A DNA stretch of 64,000 nucleotides. Source: Devosia neptuniae. Lineage in GTDB: Bacteria; Pseudomonadota; Alphaproteobacteria; Rhizobiales; Devosiaceae. This document shows positions 1 to 8,166 of the stretch, one piece after another. The notes beneath the pieces are model-generated. The model saw only the letters and a list, made by a program, of their open reading frames with translations, did no database searches and had not been told where the DNA came from. The position numbers were made by a program, and so were the translations under genes. The stretch spans positions 3,654,501-3,718,500 of the forward strand of contig NZ_CP104965.1 in the NCBI RefSeq assembly GCF_025452235.1, in the 5' to 3' direction. Within the stretch, counting starts at the first letter, position 1; the number at the start of each line of letters is the position of its first letter.

Positions 1-1
1 C

Positions 2-460
2 AATAGCTACAAGCGCCTGGTGCCGGGCTTTGAAGCCCCCGTGCTGCTGGCCTATTCGGCCCGCAACCGCTCGGCGTCCTGCCGTATCCCCTTCGGCCAG
101 TCGCCGAAGTCCAAGCGTATCGAAATCCGCTTCCCCGACCCGCTGGCCAACCCATACCTGGCCTTCTCGGCCATGCTCATGGCCGGCCTCGACGGCATCA
201 AGAACAAGATCCACCCCGGCGAGCCGATGGACAAGGACCTGTACGAACTGCCGCGCCAGGAACTGATGCAGATCCCGCATGTCTGCGGTTCGCTGCGCGA
301 AGCCCTGACGAGCCTGGATGCCGACCGCGAGTTCCTGCTCGCCGGTGGCGTGTTCGACAACGACCAGATCGACAGCTATATCGAGCTGAAGATGACCGAA
401 GTCGTGAAGTTCGAGCAGACCCCGCATCCGGTCGAATACGAAATGTACTACTCGGCTTAA
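2..460 (+). CDS. glnA: Glutamine synthetase type I, C-terminal part (5' end outside window)
   Basis: The reading frame enters from the left edge, so only the last 152 residues or so are present. The visible part begins [14 protein letters not shown] and holds the GS-I C-terminal catalytic segment, including the [10 protein letters not shown] stretch near the glutamate and nucleotide sites. DLYELP carries the Tyr (codon 242-244) that aligns with the adenylylation tyrosine of enterobacterial GS-I, so control by GlnE is likely (family knowledge). The enzyme makes glutamine from glutamate, ammonia and ATP in the cytoplasm as a dodecamer. The frame ends in the usual EMYYSA-like tail, so the 3' end is intact. 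A strong hairpin terminator follows within 25 bases. Confidence 0.96.
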   Translation, partial: NSYKRLVPGFEAPVLLAYSARNRSASCRIPFGQSPKSKRIEIRFPDPLANPYLAFSAMLMAGLDGIKNKIHPGEPMDKDLYELPRQELMQIPHVCGSLREALTSLDADREFLLAGGVFDNDQIDSYIELKMTEVVKFEQTPHPVEYEMYYSA

Positions 461-480
461 GCCGCTTTCATGCGATGAGA

Positions 481-508
481 AAAGGGACCCGAAAGGGTCC
501 CTTTTTGT
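481..508 (+). terminator. Rho-independent terminator of glnA
   Basis: A perfect 10-bp stem (AAAGGGACCC / GGGTCCCTTT) closes a GAAA tetraloop and runs into TTTTTG TTT. It lies 20 bases after the glnA stop codon. The GFA gene beyond it is on the other strand. Confidence 0.9.
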
Positions 509-527
509 TTGGGGAGGTCTCGTGGGC

Positions 528-908
528 TCACTGCAAATTCTGCGGCACCCCGTCCGCGATCTCGTAGTAATCCCCCTTGTCCGCCACGAAGATATGCATG
601 GCCAGCTTGGTATGCGTGGGCGTGTCGAACGCGCCCAGGGAGATGCCGATCCAGTCGCGATGCACCGGATCGAAGAACAGCGACGAGCCGCAGATCGCGC
701 AAAAGCCGCGCCGGACCTTTTCCGACGAATGATACCAGGTCACATGCTCCCCGCCCTCGATCGCCACCGCCGAGCGCGGCACGTCGACGCCGGCTTCATA
801 ATGCCCGGTATGCTTACGGCACTTGGTGCAATGGCAGGCCGAGCCCATGGGCAAAGCGCCCGCGACCGTAAAGCTGATGGCGCCGCATAGGCACGAGCCC
901 TTGTTCAT
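528..908 (-). CDS. GFA (CENP-V/GFA domain) family zinc protein
   Basis: A 126-residue protein of the glutathione-dependent formaldehyde-activating enzyme (GFA, Mss4-like fold) family. Zinc-ligand cysteines are visible: CLCG at residues 6-9, CHCTKC near 27-32, and CAICGSS near 72-78. The length is normal for a single-domain member. Most members have no proven substrate, so the glutathione/formaldehyde label should not be taken literally. The ATG at 906-908 is preceded by a clear GGGAGG ribosome site. It sits alone between the glnA terminator and the gyrA region, convergent with glnA. Confidence 0.85.
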   Translation of the reverse strand: MNKGSCLCGAISFTVAGALPMGSACHCTKCRKHTGHYEAGVDVPRSAVAIEGGEHVTWYHSSEKVRRGFCAICGSSLFFDPVHRDWIGISLGAFDTPTHTKLAMHIFVADKGDYYEIADGVPQNLQ

Positions 909-992
909 ATTTGCCTCCCATTGGTCAGCTACTTTCGCAATGCAGGTGCGAACGTGTCAAACGAGGAGCGTGCGCCTAAACTCACAAAAACG

Positions 993-1091
993 GGGTTCCA
1001 CTTCCGCGGGAATGACACCGAGAGAGAGAGGCCGGTTCCGCGCGGAACCCCTCCACCCACAATGTCATTCCCGCGAAAGCGGGAACCTCCG
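993..1091. repeat. Family A dispersed palindromic repeat (two facing copies)
   Basis: Two facing copies of a TGTCATTCCCGCG-type unit: GGAATGACACCG near 1009-1020, and CACAATGTCATTCC near 1058-1071 followed by CGCGAAAGCG. The same end sequence recurs near 11.6-11.8, 31.9-32.0, 48.1 and 49.4 kb, always between genes. It resembles a REP/BIME-type intergenic element. No coding frame with supporting features is present. Confidence 0.7.
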
Positions 1092-1120
1092 TTTCCTTCA
1101 CTTCCTCAGATAGACCAGCC

Positions 1121-1150
1121 AACAAAAAGGGCGCCGCAGCGCCCTTTTCT
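1121..1150 (-). terminator. Rho-independent terminator of gyrA
   Basis: A 10-bp stem (AAAAGGGCGC / GCGCCCTTTT on the plus strand) has a four-base loop. On the minus strand it is followed by TTTTTG, just 8 bases beyond the gyrA stop. Confidence 0.88.
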
Positions 1151-1157
1151 TTATTCG

Positions 1158-3917
1158 TCAGCCGGCCTCGGGCGCCTCAGGAGCTTCCGGGGTGTCCGGA
1201 GTTTCCTCGTCGTCCTCCGGCTCGCTGATATGCTCGACCGACACCACCTTTTCGTCTTCCGCCGTGTCGAAGACGATGACGCCCTGGCTGCCGCGCGAGA
1301 CGATGCGGATCGGCTTGTCGCCGCCGACCGGCAGGCGGATGGTCTGGCCGCCATCGCTGATCAGCATGATCTGGTCGTCGTCGGCCACGGGGAAGCTGGC
1401 GACCAGATTGCCGTTGCGCTTGTTGACCGCCATGGCGACGATGCCCTTACCGCCACGCCCGGTGATCCGGTATTCGTGGCTGGAGGTGCGCTTGCCATAA
1501 CCGTTTTCGGAGATGGTCAGGATGAACTGCTCGATGGCAGACATCTGGGCGTAACGTTCCTGGCTGAGTTCGCCGGCAACCACATCGCCCTCGTCCGCCG
1601 AACCGGTTTCCTCGCTCTCGCCTTCGCCACGCACCGCACGGCTCATCTTGAGATAGGCGGCGCGTTCTTCGGCCGTGGCGTCGGAGTGGTTGATGACCGC
1701 CATGGAGATGACCACGTCGTCCTTGGCCAGTTGAATGCCGCGCACGCCCATGGAATCGCGGCCCTTGAACACGCGGACATCGTCCACCTGGAAGCGGATG
1801 GCCTGGCCCAAAGCCGTGGTCAGCAACACGTCATGATTGGCGGTGGCCGTTTCGACGCCGACGATCTGATCGCCTTCATCGAGCTTCATGGCGATCTTGC
1901 CGTTCTGGCGCACTTCGACAAAGTCGGCCAGCGAGTTGCGGCGTACCGTGCCGCGCGTCGTGGCGAACATGATGTCGAGGTTTGCCCAGCTATCCTCATC
2001 CTCGGGCAGCGGCATGATCGAAGTGATCCGCTCGCCCTGCTCGAGCGGCAGGATATTGATCAAGGCCTTGCCACGCGCGTTGGCGGCTGCCAGCGGCAGA
2101 CGCCACACCTTGAGCTTATAGGCAATGCCGCGGCTGGTAAAGAACAGCACCGGCGTATGGGTATTGGCGACGAACAGGCGGGCGACGAAATCCTCGTCAC
2201 GGGTCGCCATTCCCGAGCGGCCCTTGCCGCCACGATTCTGTGCCCGATAGGTCGAGAGCGGCACGCGCTTGATATAGCCGCCATGGGAGACGGTGACGAC
2301 CATGTCTTCGCGGGCGATCAGGTCCTCGTCGTCGAAATCGCCGGCAACGTCGGAAATCTCGGTGCGGCGGGGCGTAGCGAATTGATCGCGGATGGCGATC
2401 AGTTCTTCGCGGATAATGGTCTGCACGCGTTCGCGGCTGCGCAGGATATCGAGATAGTCCTCAATCTCGGTGCCAAGGCCATTGAGTTCGTCGCCGATTT
2501 CGTCGCGACCCAGCGCCGTCAGGCGGGCCAGGCGCAATTCGAGAATGGCGCGGGCCTGTTCCTCGGAGAGATTGAACGTGTCGTCGTCATTGATACGGTG
2601 GCGCGGATCATCGATCAGCGCAATCAACGGCGCCACATCGGCGGCCGGCCAGCGGCGGGTCATCAATTGCTCGCGCGCCGTCGCCGGATCGGGCGCGGTG
2701 CGGATCAGCGCGATGACCTCATCGATATTGGCAACGGCAACAGCCAGGCCGACCAGGATATGAGCGCGGTCGCGCGCCTTGTTGAGCAGGAACCGGGCGC
2801 GGCGGGTCACCACTTCCTCGCGGAAGGCGATGAAGGCCTCGAGGATTTCCTTGAGGTTCATCAATTGCGGCTTGCCGCCATTGAGCGCCACGAAATTGCA
2901 GCCGAAGGACGATTGCAGCTGCGTGAAGCGGTAGAGCTGGTTCAGCACCACATCGGCCAGTGCGTCGCGCTTGATCTCGACCACCACGCGCATGCCTTCG
3001 CGCGAGGATTCGTCGCGCATGTCGGCAATGCCCTCGATGCGCTTGTCGCGCACCAGTTCGGCGATCTTTTCGACCAGGGTGGCCTTGTTCACCTGATAAG
3101 GCAGCTCGGTGATGATGAGCGCCTCGCGCTCCTTGCGCACTTCCTCGACCGACACGCGCCCACGCACCAGCACCGAGCCACGGCCCGTCTCATAGGCGGA
3201 GCGGATGCCGGCGCGGCCCAGAATGATGCCGCCCGTCGGGAAGTCGGGGCCGGGCAGCACTTCAAGGATTTGCTCGGTGGTAACCAGGGGATTGTCGAGC
3301 AGCAACAGCGCGGCGTCGATCGTCTCACCCAGATTATGGGTTGGGATATTGGTGGCCATGCCCACGGCGATGCCGCCGCCGCCATTGACCAGCATATTGG
3401 GAAACCGCGCCGGCAGCACGGTCGGCTCATGCTCGGAGCCGTCATAATTGTCGCGGAAATCGACCGTGTCCTTGTCGAGGTCATCGAGCAAGGCATTGGT
3501 GATGCGCTGCATGCGCACTTCGGTGTAACGCATGGCGGCGGGCATATCGCCATCGACCGAGCCGAAATTGCCCTGCCCTTCCACCAGCAATTCGCCCATG
3601 GAAAAATCCTGGGCCATGCGCACCAAGGCCATATAGACGGCGCTGTCGCCGTGCGGGTGGTATTTACCGATAACGTCGCCGACCACACGGGCCGATTTGC
3701 GATAGGGCTTGTTATATTCGTAGCCGTTCTCGCTCATCGAAAACAGGATGCGGCGATGCACTGGCTTGAGCCCGTCGCGCACATCGGGCAGCGCCCGGCT
3801 CACGATCACGCTCATGGCGTAATCGAGATAGGATTTGCGCATCTCGTCGGTGATCGAGATCAGGGAAATGTCGGACGGCTGCGGCGCACCGGTTCCGTTG
3901 TCAGGCGTATCGGTCAC
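1158..3917 (-). CDS. gyrA: DNA gyrase subunit A
   Basis: A 919-residue GyrA, the breakage-reunion subunit that pairs with GyrB to introduce negative supercoils. Visible parts are the winged-helix domain, the catalytic tyrosine in AAMRYTE (Tyr131), the [11 protein letters not shown] segment before it, and C-terminal beta-pinwheel blades with a GyrA-box-like [11 protein letters not shown]. The tail is strongly acidic ([19 protein letters not shown]). The start is GTG at 3915-3917, and no better upstream ATG exists. In the quinolone-resistance region the sequence reads [15 protein letters not shown]. The position matching E. coli Asp87 is Met96, while Ser83 is kept as Ser92. It is a single gene with its own terminator. 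Confidence 0.98.
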   Translation of the reverse strand: MTDTPDNGTGAPQPSDISLISITDEMRKSYLDYAMSVIVSRALPDVRDGLKPVHRRILFSMSENGYEYNKPYRKSARVVGDVIGKYHPHGDSAVYMALVRMAQDFSMGELLVEGQGNFGSVDGDMPAAMRYTEVRMQRITNALLDDLDKDTVDFRDNYDGSEHEPTVLPARFPNMLVNGGGGIAVGMATNIPTHNLGETIDAALLLLDNPLVTTEQILEVLPGPDFPTGGIILGRAGIRSAYETGRGSVLVRGRVSVEEVRKEREALIITELPYQVNKATLVEKIAELVRDKRIEGIADMRDESSREGMRVVVEIKRDALADVVLNQLYRFTQLQSSFGCNFVALNGGKPQLMNLKEILEAFIAFREEVVTRRARFLLNKARDRAHILVGLAVAVANIDEVIALIRTAPDPATAREQLMTRRWPAADVAPLIALIDDPRHRINDDDTFNLSEEQARAILELRLARLTALGRDEIGDELNGLGTEIEDYLDILRSRERVQTIIREELIAIRDQFATPRRTEISDVAGDFDDEDLIAREDMVVTVSHGGYIKRVPLSTYRAQNRGGKGRSGMATRDEDFVARLFVANTHTPVLFFTSRGIAYKLKVWRLPLAAANARGKALINILPLEQGERITSIMPLPEDEDSWANLDIMFATTRGTVRRNSLADFVEVRQNGKIAMKLDEGDQIVGVETATANHDVLLTTALGQAIRFQVDDVRVFKGRDSMGVRGIQLAKDDVVISMAVINHSDATAEERAAYLKMSRAVRGEGESEETGSADEGDVVAGELSQERYAQMSAIEQFILTISENGYGKRTSSHEYRITGRGGKGIVAMAVNKRNGNLVASFPVADDDQIMLISDGGQTIRLPVGGDKPIRIVSRGSQGVIVFDTAEDEKVVSVEHISEPEDDEETPDTPEAPEAPEAG

Positions 3918-4010
3918 TGGGTGATTCTTGGTTGTTCGAACTAGCCAATATGTAAGCGATCTCGGCCAAAAATGCTAATTTTTGCCGGGGGAAGCTGTGG
4001 AGAGGTCCAA

Positions 4011-4388
4011 TCAGCCGGCCTTGGCCACCGGCTGCCGCGACTGGCGGTAGCGGGAACCGAATTCCCCAAGTGCCTGGAAGGCCGGTCGCAGGGTGAAGCC
4101 CAGTTCGGTCAGGCTATAGGCCGCAGAAGCGTCGGCGGACACGCGCAGGACGAGGCCGGCATATTCGAGCTCGCGCAGATTGCGCGTCAACTCCTTCGGA
4201 TTGATGCCGGGAACTGCCTTGAGTAATTGGTTGTAGCGGTGCGGCCCGGCCAGGAACAGCGTGCGCAGCAGGCTCAGTTTCCACTTGCCCGCCAGAGCCA
4301 CTATGGCGGCATCGAGTGGGCAATCCTGCGGCGGCATGCCGGGCTCGGCGGGTGCAGCGGCGGGTTGATGGCCTGGTTCATGCAACAT
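4011..4388 (-). CDS. HxlR-family winged-helix regulator
   Basis: A 125-residue MarR-like winged helix of the HxlR/YodB type. It has CPLDAAIVALAGKWKLSLLR near the N-terminus, with the family's conserved Cys and 'GKW' helix, then RYNQLLKAVPGINPKELTRNLREL as the recognition helix region. The ATG at 4386-4388 is preferred because AAAGG lies seven bases upstream. The longer open frame would run into the divergent gene. It is divergent from an NmrA-type oxidoreductase, and this pairing usually means the regulator controls its neighbour in response to electrophiles or quinones (family knowledge). A closely similar module lies at 10.0-11.5 kb. Confidence 0.88.
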   Translation of the reverse strand: MLHEPGHQPAAAPAEPGMPPQDCPLDAAIVALAGKWKLSLLRTLFLAGPHRYNQLLKAVPGINPKELTRNLRELEYAGLVLRVSADASAAYSLTELGFTLRPAFQALGEFGSRYRQSRQPVAKAG

Positions 4389-4493
4389 GGGGCGACCTTT
4401 GCTTACCTCGCGGTGCGTTGTTTGGCGCAGCCGCAGCATCGAGATAGTCGCGACCGGCGTCAAGAGAAGGGCCGGGCGCGAAAGGAATGCAAA

Positions 4494-5336
4494 ATGCAGC
4501 AAACGGCACTTGTTCTTGGCTCCAATGGCATGATCGGCAGGCGGCTGGCACCCATGCTGGAAAGCCGTGGCGTAGACGTCCGCAGCGCGAGCCGGAGCGC
4601 TACCGGCGCCAGCCATTTTGATTGGCACGACAAGGCCACCTATCGGCCGGCGCTCGAGGGCAATAGAGCGGTCTATCTGGTCATTGCCGATCCCGGCGCG
4701 GAGCCGGACGCGACAATCTTGCCGTTTCTCGAAGAGGCGCGTCTGGCGGGCGTGGGCAAGATCGTTGCGGTATCATCCTTTGGCGTTACCTTTTCGGGCG
4801 AGCCAGACACGTCCCCACGCCGCCGGCTCGAGCAGTTGATTGCCCAAAGCGGTCTGGATTGGACCATTCTGCGTCCAGGCGGGTTCAACCAGAACTTTTC
4901 CGAAAGCTTTCTGTTGCCGGGCATCATGCAGGCCGGCATGGTGGCTACCGCGACGGGCAGCGGGCCAGTGGCGTTTGTCGATGCCGGGGATATTGCCGCG
5001 GTGGCGGCGATAGCCCTGACCGAGAGCGGACACGAGGGCCAGCATTATAGCCTGACCGGGCCGGAAGCGCTGACCTTCGCGCAAGCGACGGCAGTGATCG
5101 CCGAAGCCGCGGAGCGGCCGATTGCCTATCAGGCGCTGTCCGAGGCGCAATTTGCCGGCATTCTGGCAGGCGCCGGCATACCACCACACGCCATCGCCAT
5201 CATGGTGCGCGACCAACTCGCAATCAGCCGTGACGAAGCAGCTGTCGTCTCTGCCACCGTGCCGGAACTGACCGGGCGCAAAGCCCGGACCTTTGCAGAC
5301 TTCGCCAAAGCGGCGGCGGCCGTCTGGCGGGCTTGA
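4494..5336 (+). CDS. NAD(P)-binding NmrA/atypical SDR oxidoreductase
   Basis: A 280-residue atypical short-chain dehydrogenase of the NmrA/HSCARG type. The N-terminal dinucleotide motif GSNGMIGRRL follows MQQTALVL, then comes an SSFGVTF strand and WTILRPGGFNQNF, typical of NAD(P)H-quinone-reductase-like or redox-sensor members. The classic Tyr-x3-Lys catalytic pair is not evident, as is common in this subfamily. The ATG at 4494 has AAAGGA eight bases upstream. The open frame extends further back, but that part overlaps the divergent HxlR gene. Substrate is unknown; quinone or flavin-linked reduction is a guess from context. Confidence 0.85.
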   Translation: MQQTALVLGSNGMIGRRLAPMLESRGVDVRSASRSATGASHFDWHDKATYRPALEGNRAVYLVIADPGAEPDATILPFLEEARLAGVGKIVAVSSFGVTFSGEPDTSPRRRLEQLIAQSGLDWTILRPGGFNQNFSESFLLPGIMQAGMVATATGSGPVAFVDAGDIAAVAAIALTESGHEGQHYSLTGPEALTFAQATAVIAEAAERPIAYQALSEAQFAGILAGAGIPPHAIAIMVRDQLAISRDEAAVVSATVPELTGRKARTFADFAKAAAAVWRA

Positions 5337-5350
5337 CCGCCCAAAGCAAA

Positions 5351-5394
5351 GCGTATTTACTCAATTACGTAATTACAGGCTTGAGCAAATATGC
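5351..5394. promoter_or_regulatory. Putative ArsR operator overlapping the gene start
   Basis: A nested dyad. The 14-base arms GCGTATTTACTCAA (5351-5364) and TTGAGCAAATATGC (5381-5394) pair at 12 of 14 positions around a 12-bp perfect palindrome, AATTACGTAATT (5363-5374). It is AT-rich in GC-rich surroundings and covers the start codon of the downstream ArsR gene at 5391. This suggests autorepression. Confidence 0.65.
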
Positions 5395-5729
5395 AAGATC
5401 ACCTCAGCATCACCTTTGCGGCCCTGGCCGACCCGACGCGGCGGGCCATTCTGGCCCGGCTGACCGAGGGGCCGGCCACGGTCAACGAACTGGCCGAGCC
5501 CTTCGCCACCACCCTGCCCACCGTCTCGCGGCATCTTAAGGTGCTTGAGGAAGCCGGGCTCGTGGTCAAGGAGCGCTCGGCGCAATACCGCCCCTGCCGG
5601 CTCGACACCGCGCCGCTGGAAGCAGCCGATCAGTGGATAGAGCGATACCGCGCCTTTTTCGGCGAACGGTTCGATCGGCTGGGTGCCCAACTCGACGCGA
5701 TGGTCAAAGCCAAAGGAGAACAGCCATGA
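5391..5729 (+). CDS. ArsR/SmtB-family transcriptional regulator
   Basis: A 112-residue single-domain winged helix. It starts FAALADPTRRAILARL, has a recognition-helix segment TTLPTVSRHLKVLEEAGLV, and ends with a long helix. No metal-binding Cys pair (ELCVCDL type) is present, so it belongs to the metal-independent SRPBCC-linked ArsR group. The ATG at 5391 has no clear Shine-Dalgarno site and sits inside an inverted repeat, so the message may be leaderless. Its stop overlaps the next ATG (ATGA, 4 bp), so the two genes are translationally coupled. Confidence 0.9.
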   Translation: MQDHLSITFAALADPTRRAILARLTEGPATVNELAEPFATTLPTVSRHLKVLEEAGLVVKERSAQYRPCRLDTAPLEAADQWIERYRAFFGERFDRLGAQLDAMVKAKGEQP

Positions 5730-6202
5730 CAGCGCAGAAACGCGGCTTCACCCTGACCCGGATCTATCCGGTGCCGCCCCAGGACGTCTTCGCGGCGTGG
5801 ACCGAGCCCGATCAGCTTGCATGGTTCTTCAATCCCGGCATGCCGGTCGAGCAGCCGCCCGAGGTCGATCTGCGCGTTGGCGGCGCCTGGCGGCAGCTTA
5901 TGGTCGAGCAACCCGGCAAGTCTTACATGACCGGCGGGATTTACCGCGAGATCGATCCGCCGCGAAAGCTGGTGTTCAATTTCGGCGCGGTCGGGGGATG
6001 GCCCGACCTGGCGCATGGCCTCGACGATGCGCTCCTCGTGACCTTGCTGTTCAACCCGGTGCCGGGCGGCACGGAAATGGTGTGCCGCCTGGAAGTGCCG
6101 GCCCATGTCAGCGATGACAAAGCCCGCGAATGGTTTGCACTGGGCATCGAAGCCGGCTGGACGCAGACCGTGGATCGCCTGGTTTTCAGCCCGGTTGCGT
6201 GA
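5726..6202 (+). CDS. SRPBCC (AHSA1-like) domain protein
   Basis: A 158-residue START-like ligand-binding fold. RIYPVPPQDVFAAWTEPDQLAWFF is the typical AHSA1 N-terminus, followed by DLRVGGAWR and a C-terminal helix GIEAGWTQTVDRL. Members bind small hydrophobic ligands, and their substrates are mostly unknown. The start at 5726 has AAAGGAG upstream and overlaps the ArsR stop, the common ArsR-SRPBCC two-gene operon. The 3' end overlaps the convergent MFS gene by 17 bases, which is unusual. Confidence 0.88.
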   Translation: MTAQKRGFTLTRIYPVPPQDVFAAWTEPDQLAWFFNPGMPVEQPPEVDLRVGGAWRQLMVEQPGKSYMTGGIYREIDPPRKLVFNFGAVGGWPDLAHGLDDALLVTLLFNPVPGGTEMVCRLEVPAHVSDDKAREWFALGIEAGWTQTVDRLVFSPVA

Positions 6203-7433
6203 GGTCGGGGACAGCAACCGGTCGGCGCCCCATCTGGCGAAAGCTGGGCACGGCCAGGGGCGCCGATGTGGCCACCAGATAGAGCAAGGCGGTAACGCCC
6301 AGCGCGGTGGCGATGCCCCAATTGTCGACCAGCACGCCCGCATAGAGCCCGCCAAACGGGATCAGCGCCCAGCTCAAGGCCCCCGCCAGCGCCACCACGC
6401 GTCCCACCATGGCGGGCGGTGTGCGTTCGAACAGGATGGCTGAAATGATCGGGTTGATGAAGCCGGCGGCCAATCCCCCCAGCAGCAGGACCGCCACGAT
6501 GGCCGGCAGCGGCAAGTTGACCGCATAGATGCCCATGGCCAAGGGACCCGCGCAGAAGAAGCCTAAAGTGTACAGCAGCAGGCGCGGCAGACGCGGGCCG
6601 TAGATTGCCGCCAGGGCCGCGCCCACTATGGCAGAGCCCGAAAAAGTCGCGAGCAGAATGCCCACCCAGGCCACATCCAGCCCTGCCGTGCGCACCCAGA
6701 CCGGCAGGAGCACTATGGAATAAGCCTGGTCGAACAGGTTGGTAAAGGCGATCATGATCGTCAGGCCGAGCAGCACCGGGTCCCGCCGTAGCACATGCCA
6801 GCCACCGGCCAGTTCGGCGCCGTAACTGGTGGCAATGACTGGTTTGGGCTCGGCTGCCGCAATGCGAGCCGGCAGCCCCGCTGCCAGCACCAGCGCCGAA
6901 AGCAAGAAAGCCAGTGCATTGACCAGCAGCGCGGGCCCCGATCCCAATAGGCCGATCAGCACGCCCGCGGCGGCGGCGCCCAAAGTGCCGGCCAGCCGAT
7001 CGCTTGCCCCCACTACCCCGGTGATCCGCTCCAGCGGCAATTGCCCCATGGCGGCCACGGCGGGCACCAATGCCATCTTGGACGCATCCGATGGCGCCCG
7101 CAGCACCCCGATCAGCGCCACCAGCGGCAACAGCACCCAGATCGACAGCAGCCCGGCCCAATAAAAGAGCGGCACCAGCGAGACGGCGAACATCGACAGG
7201 CAATCGCACCACACCGCCACTCGCCTGGCCCCAAGCCTGTCGATCAGGGGGCCGCCCAGCGCCTTGGCCAGCACATAGGGCAGCATTTCGGCAAAGCCGA
7301 CCAGCCCGGTTAGCACCGGGCTGCCGGTGGTGGTCAGCACCAGCCATGGAATGGCGATGGCCGACAGGCGGGTCCCGGAGGTGGACAGCACGGTGGCGAC
7401 GGACAGCGCCACAAAGGAGCGAGGCATGGTCAC
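6186..7433 (-). CDS. MFS efflux transporter
   Basis: A 415-residue major facilitator with about 12 hydrophobic segments. GGPLIDRLGARRVAV matches the loop 2-3 signature (DRxGxRr). It is most like the DHA3/EntS-type group of drug or siderophore exporters, with the substrate unknown. Its start at 7433 overlaps the stop of the upstream HTH gene (ATGA), so repressor and pump are co-translated. The last 17 bases overlap the end of the convergent SRPBCC gene. Confidence 0.88.
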   Translation of the reverse strand: MTMPRSFVALSVATVLSTSGTRLSAIAIPWLVLTTTGSPVLTGLVGFAEMLPYVLAKALGGPLIDRLGARRVAVWCDCLSMFAVSLVPLFYWAGLLSIWVLLPLVALIGVLRAPSDASKMALVPAVAAMGQLPLERITGVVGASDRLAGTLGAAAAGVLIGLLGSGPALLVNALAFLLSALVLAAGLPARIAAAEPKPVIATSYGAELAGGWHVLRRDPVLLGLTIMIAFTNLFDQAYSIVLLPVWVRTAGLDVAWVGILLATFSGSAIVGAALAAIYGPRLPRLLLYTLGFFCAGPLAMGIYAVNLPLPAIVAVLLLGGLAAGFINPIISAILFERTPPAMVGRVVALAGALSWALIPFGGLYAGVLVDNWGIATALGVTALLYLVATSAPLAVPSFRQMGRRPVAVPDLTQPG

Positions 7434-8032
7434 GGCTGATCTGGCTCCGTTTGCTCTGTCGCCAGCGGGGCGGCATTGAGAATAATCGAAAACGGTCGAT
7501 GGTCCGGCGGCAAAGGCGTTCCCAGTGGAGGCGCCGACGCCAATGCCTGGGCCATCAGCGCCTGGATCTGCTCGATCAGCGCGGCCGCCGCCTCCGGCGT
7601 CATGGCGATAGTATAGTCACTGACGCTCGAGGCCTTGCGCCATGCCGTCGGCAGGCGGGCATAGCCATCGTGTGCCGCCTGCATCTGGGCCATTTGCCAA
7701 TGCAACGCGGCCTGCTGGAAGGCCAAGCCGGCATCGAGCGCTTCACCCTCGACATGCTCGCCCAGAAAGGACGTCACCTCGTGCCGGGCGCGCCACCAGC
7801 GGTCGCGCCGGTTGCCCTGCCCTACGGCCTCCTCGATGAAGCCGTGCAGCGCCAGCTGCCGCAAATGATAACTCGTCGCGCCCGAATTCAGCCCCAGCCG
7901 CGCCGCCAGGCCTGACGCCGTCGCCGGCCCATCGACCCGCAACAGCCCCAACATGCGCAACCGCACAGGATGCGCCAGCGCCTTGAGCGCGGTGGGATCG
8001 GGACTTACCTGGCTAACCTGACGTTCAGGCAT
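7430..8032 (-). CDS. ArsR-like helix-turn-helix regulator
   Basis: A 200-residue regulator. The N-terminal winged helix has DPTALKALAHPVRLRMLGLLR and LGLNSGATSYHLRQLALHGFI, with a C-terminal extension of about 110 residues. The start at 8032 is preferred over the longer frame because AAAGAGG lies six bases upstream. It overlaps the MFS gene by 4 bp and is divergent from the S66 peptidase across 134 bases that carry two overlapping palindromes. It is very likely the local repressor of the pump, and possibly of the peptidase. The inducer is unknown. Confidence 0.87.
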   Translation of the reverse strand: MPERQVSQVSPDPTALKALAHPVRLRMLGLLRVDGPATASGLAARLGLNSGATSYHLRQLALHGFIEEAVGQGNRRDRWWRARHEVTSFLGEHVEGEALDAGLAFQQAALHWQMAQMQAAHDGYARLPTAWRKASSVSDYTIAMTPEAAAALIEQIQALMAQALASAPPLGTPLPPDHRPFSIILNAAPLATEQTEPDQP

Positions 8033-8062
8033 GGCGAACCTCTTTCGAGGCCGCACATTACA

Positions 8063-8096
8063 TCGCAAAGATATCTTTGCAAAGATTTGTTTGCGA
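8063..8096. promoter_or_regulatory. Tandem palindromic operator between HTH repressor and S66 peptidase
   Basis: A perfect 16-bp palindrome GCAAAGATATCTTTGC (8065-8080) is followed, with a 14-base shift, by a near copy GCAAAGATTTGTTTGC (8079-8094). The ends TCGCAAA and TTTGCGA also pair across the whole block. Two dimers could bind cooperatively here and control both divergent promoters. Confidence 0.75.
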
Positions 8097-8166
8097 ATGC
8101 ACCCGAAGGTAGCGGCTTAGCAAAATCGAACGCTATAGTACCGGCACTGTGGGGGATATCAGCACG

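Noticed and set aside
921..3944. 1007-codon plus-strand open frame antisense to gyrA
   Set aside because: It mirrors a GC-rich gene read in the complementary frame, has low-complexity His/Asp/Ala-rich sequence and no family feature; gyrA is certain.
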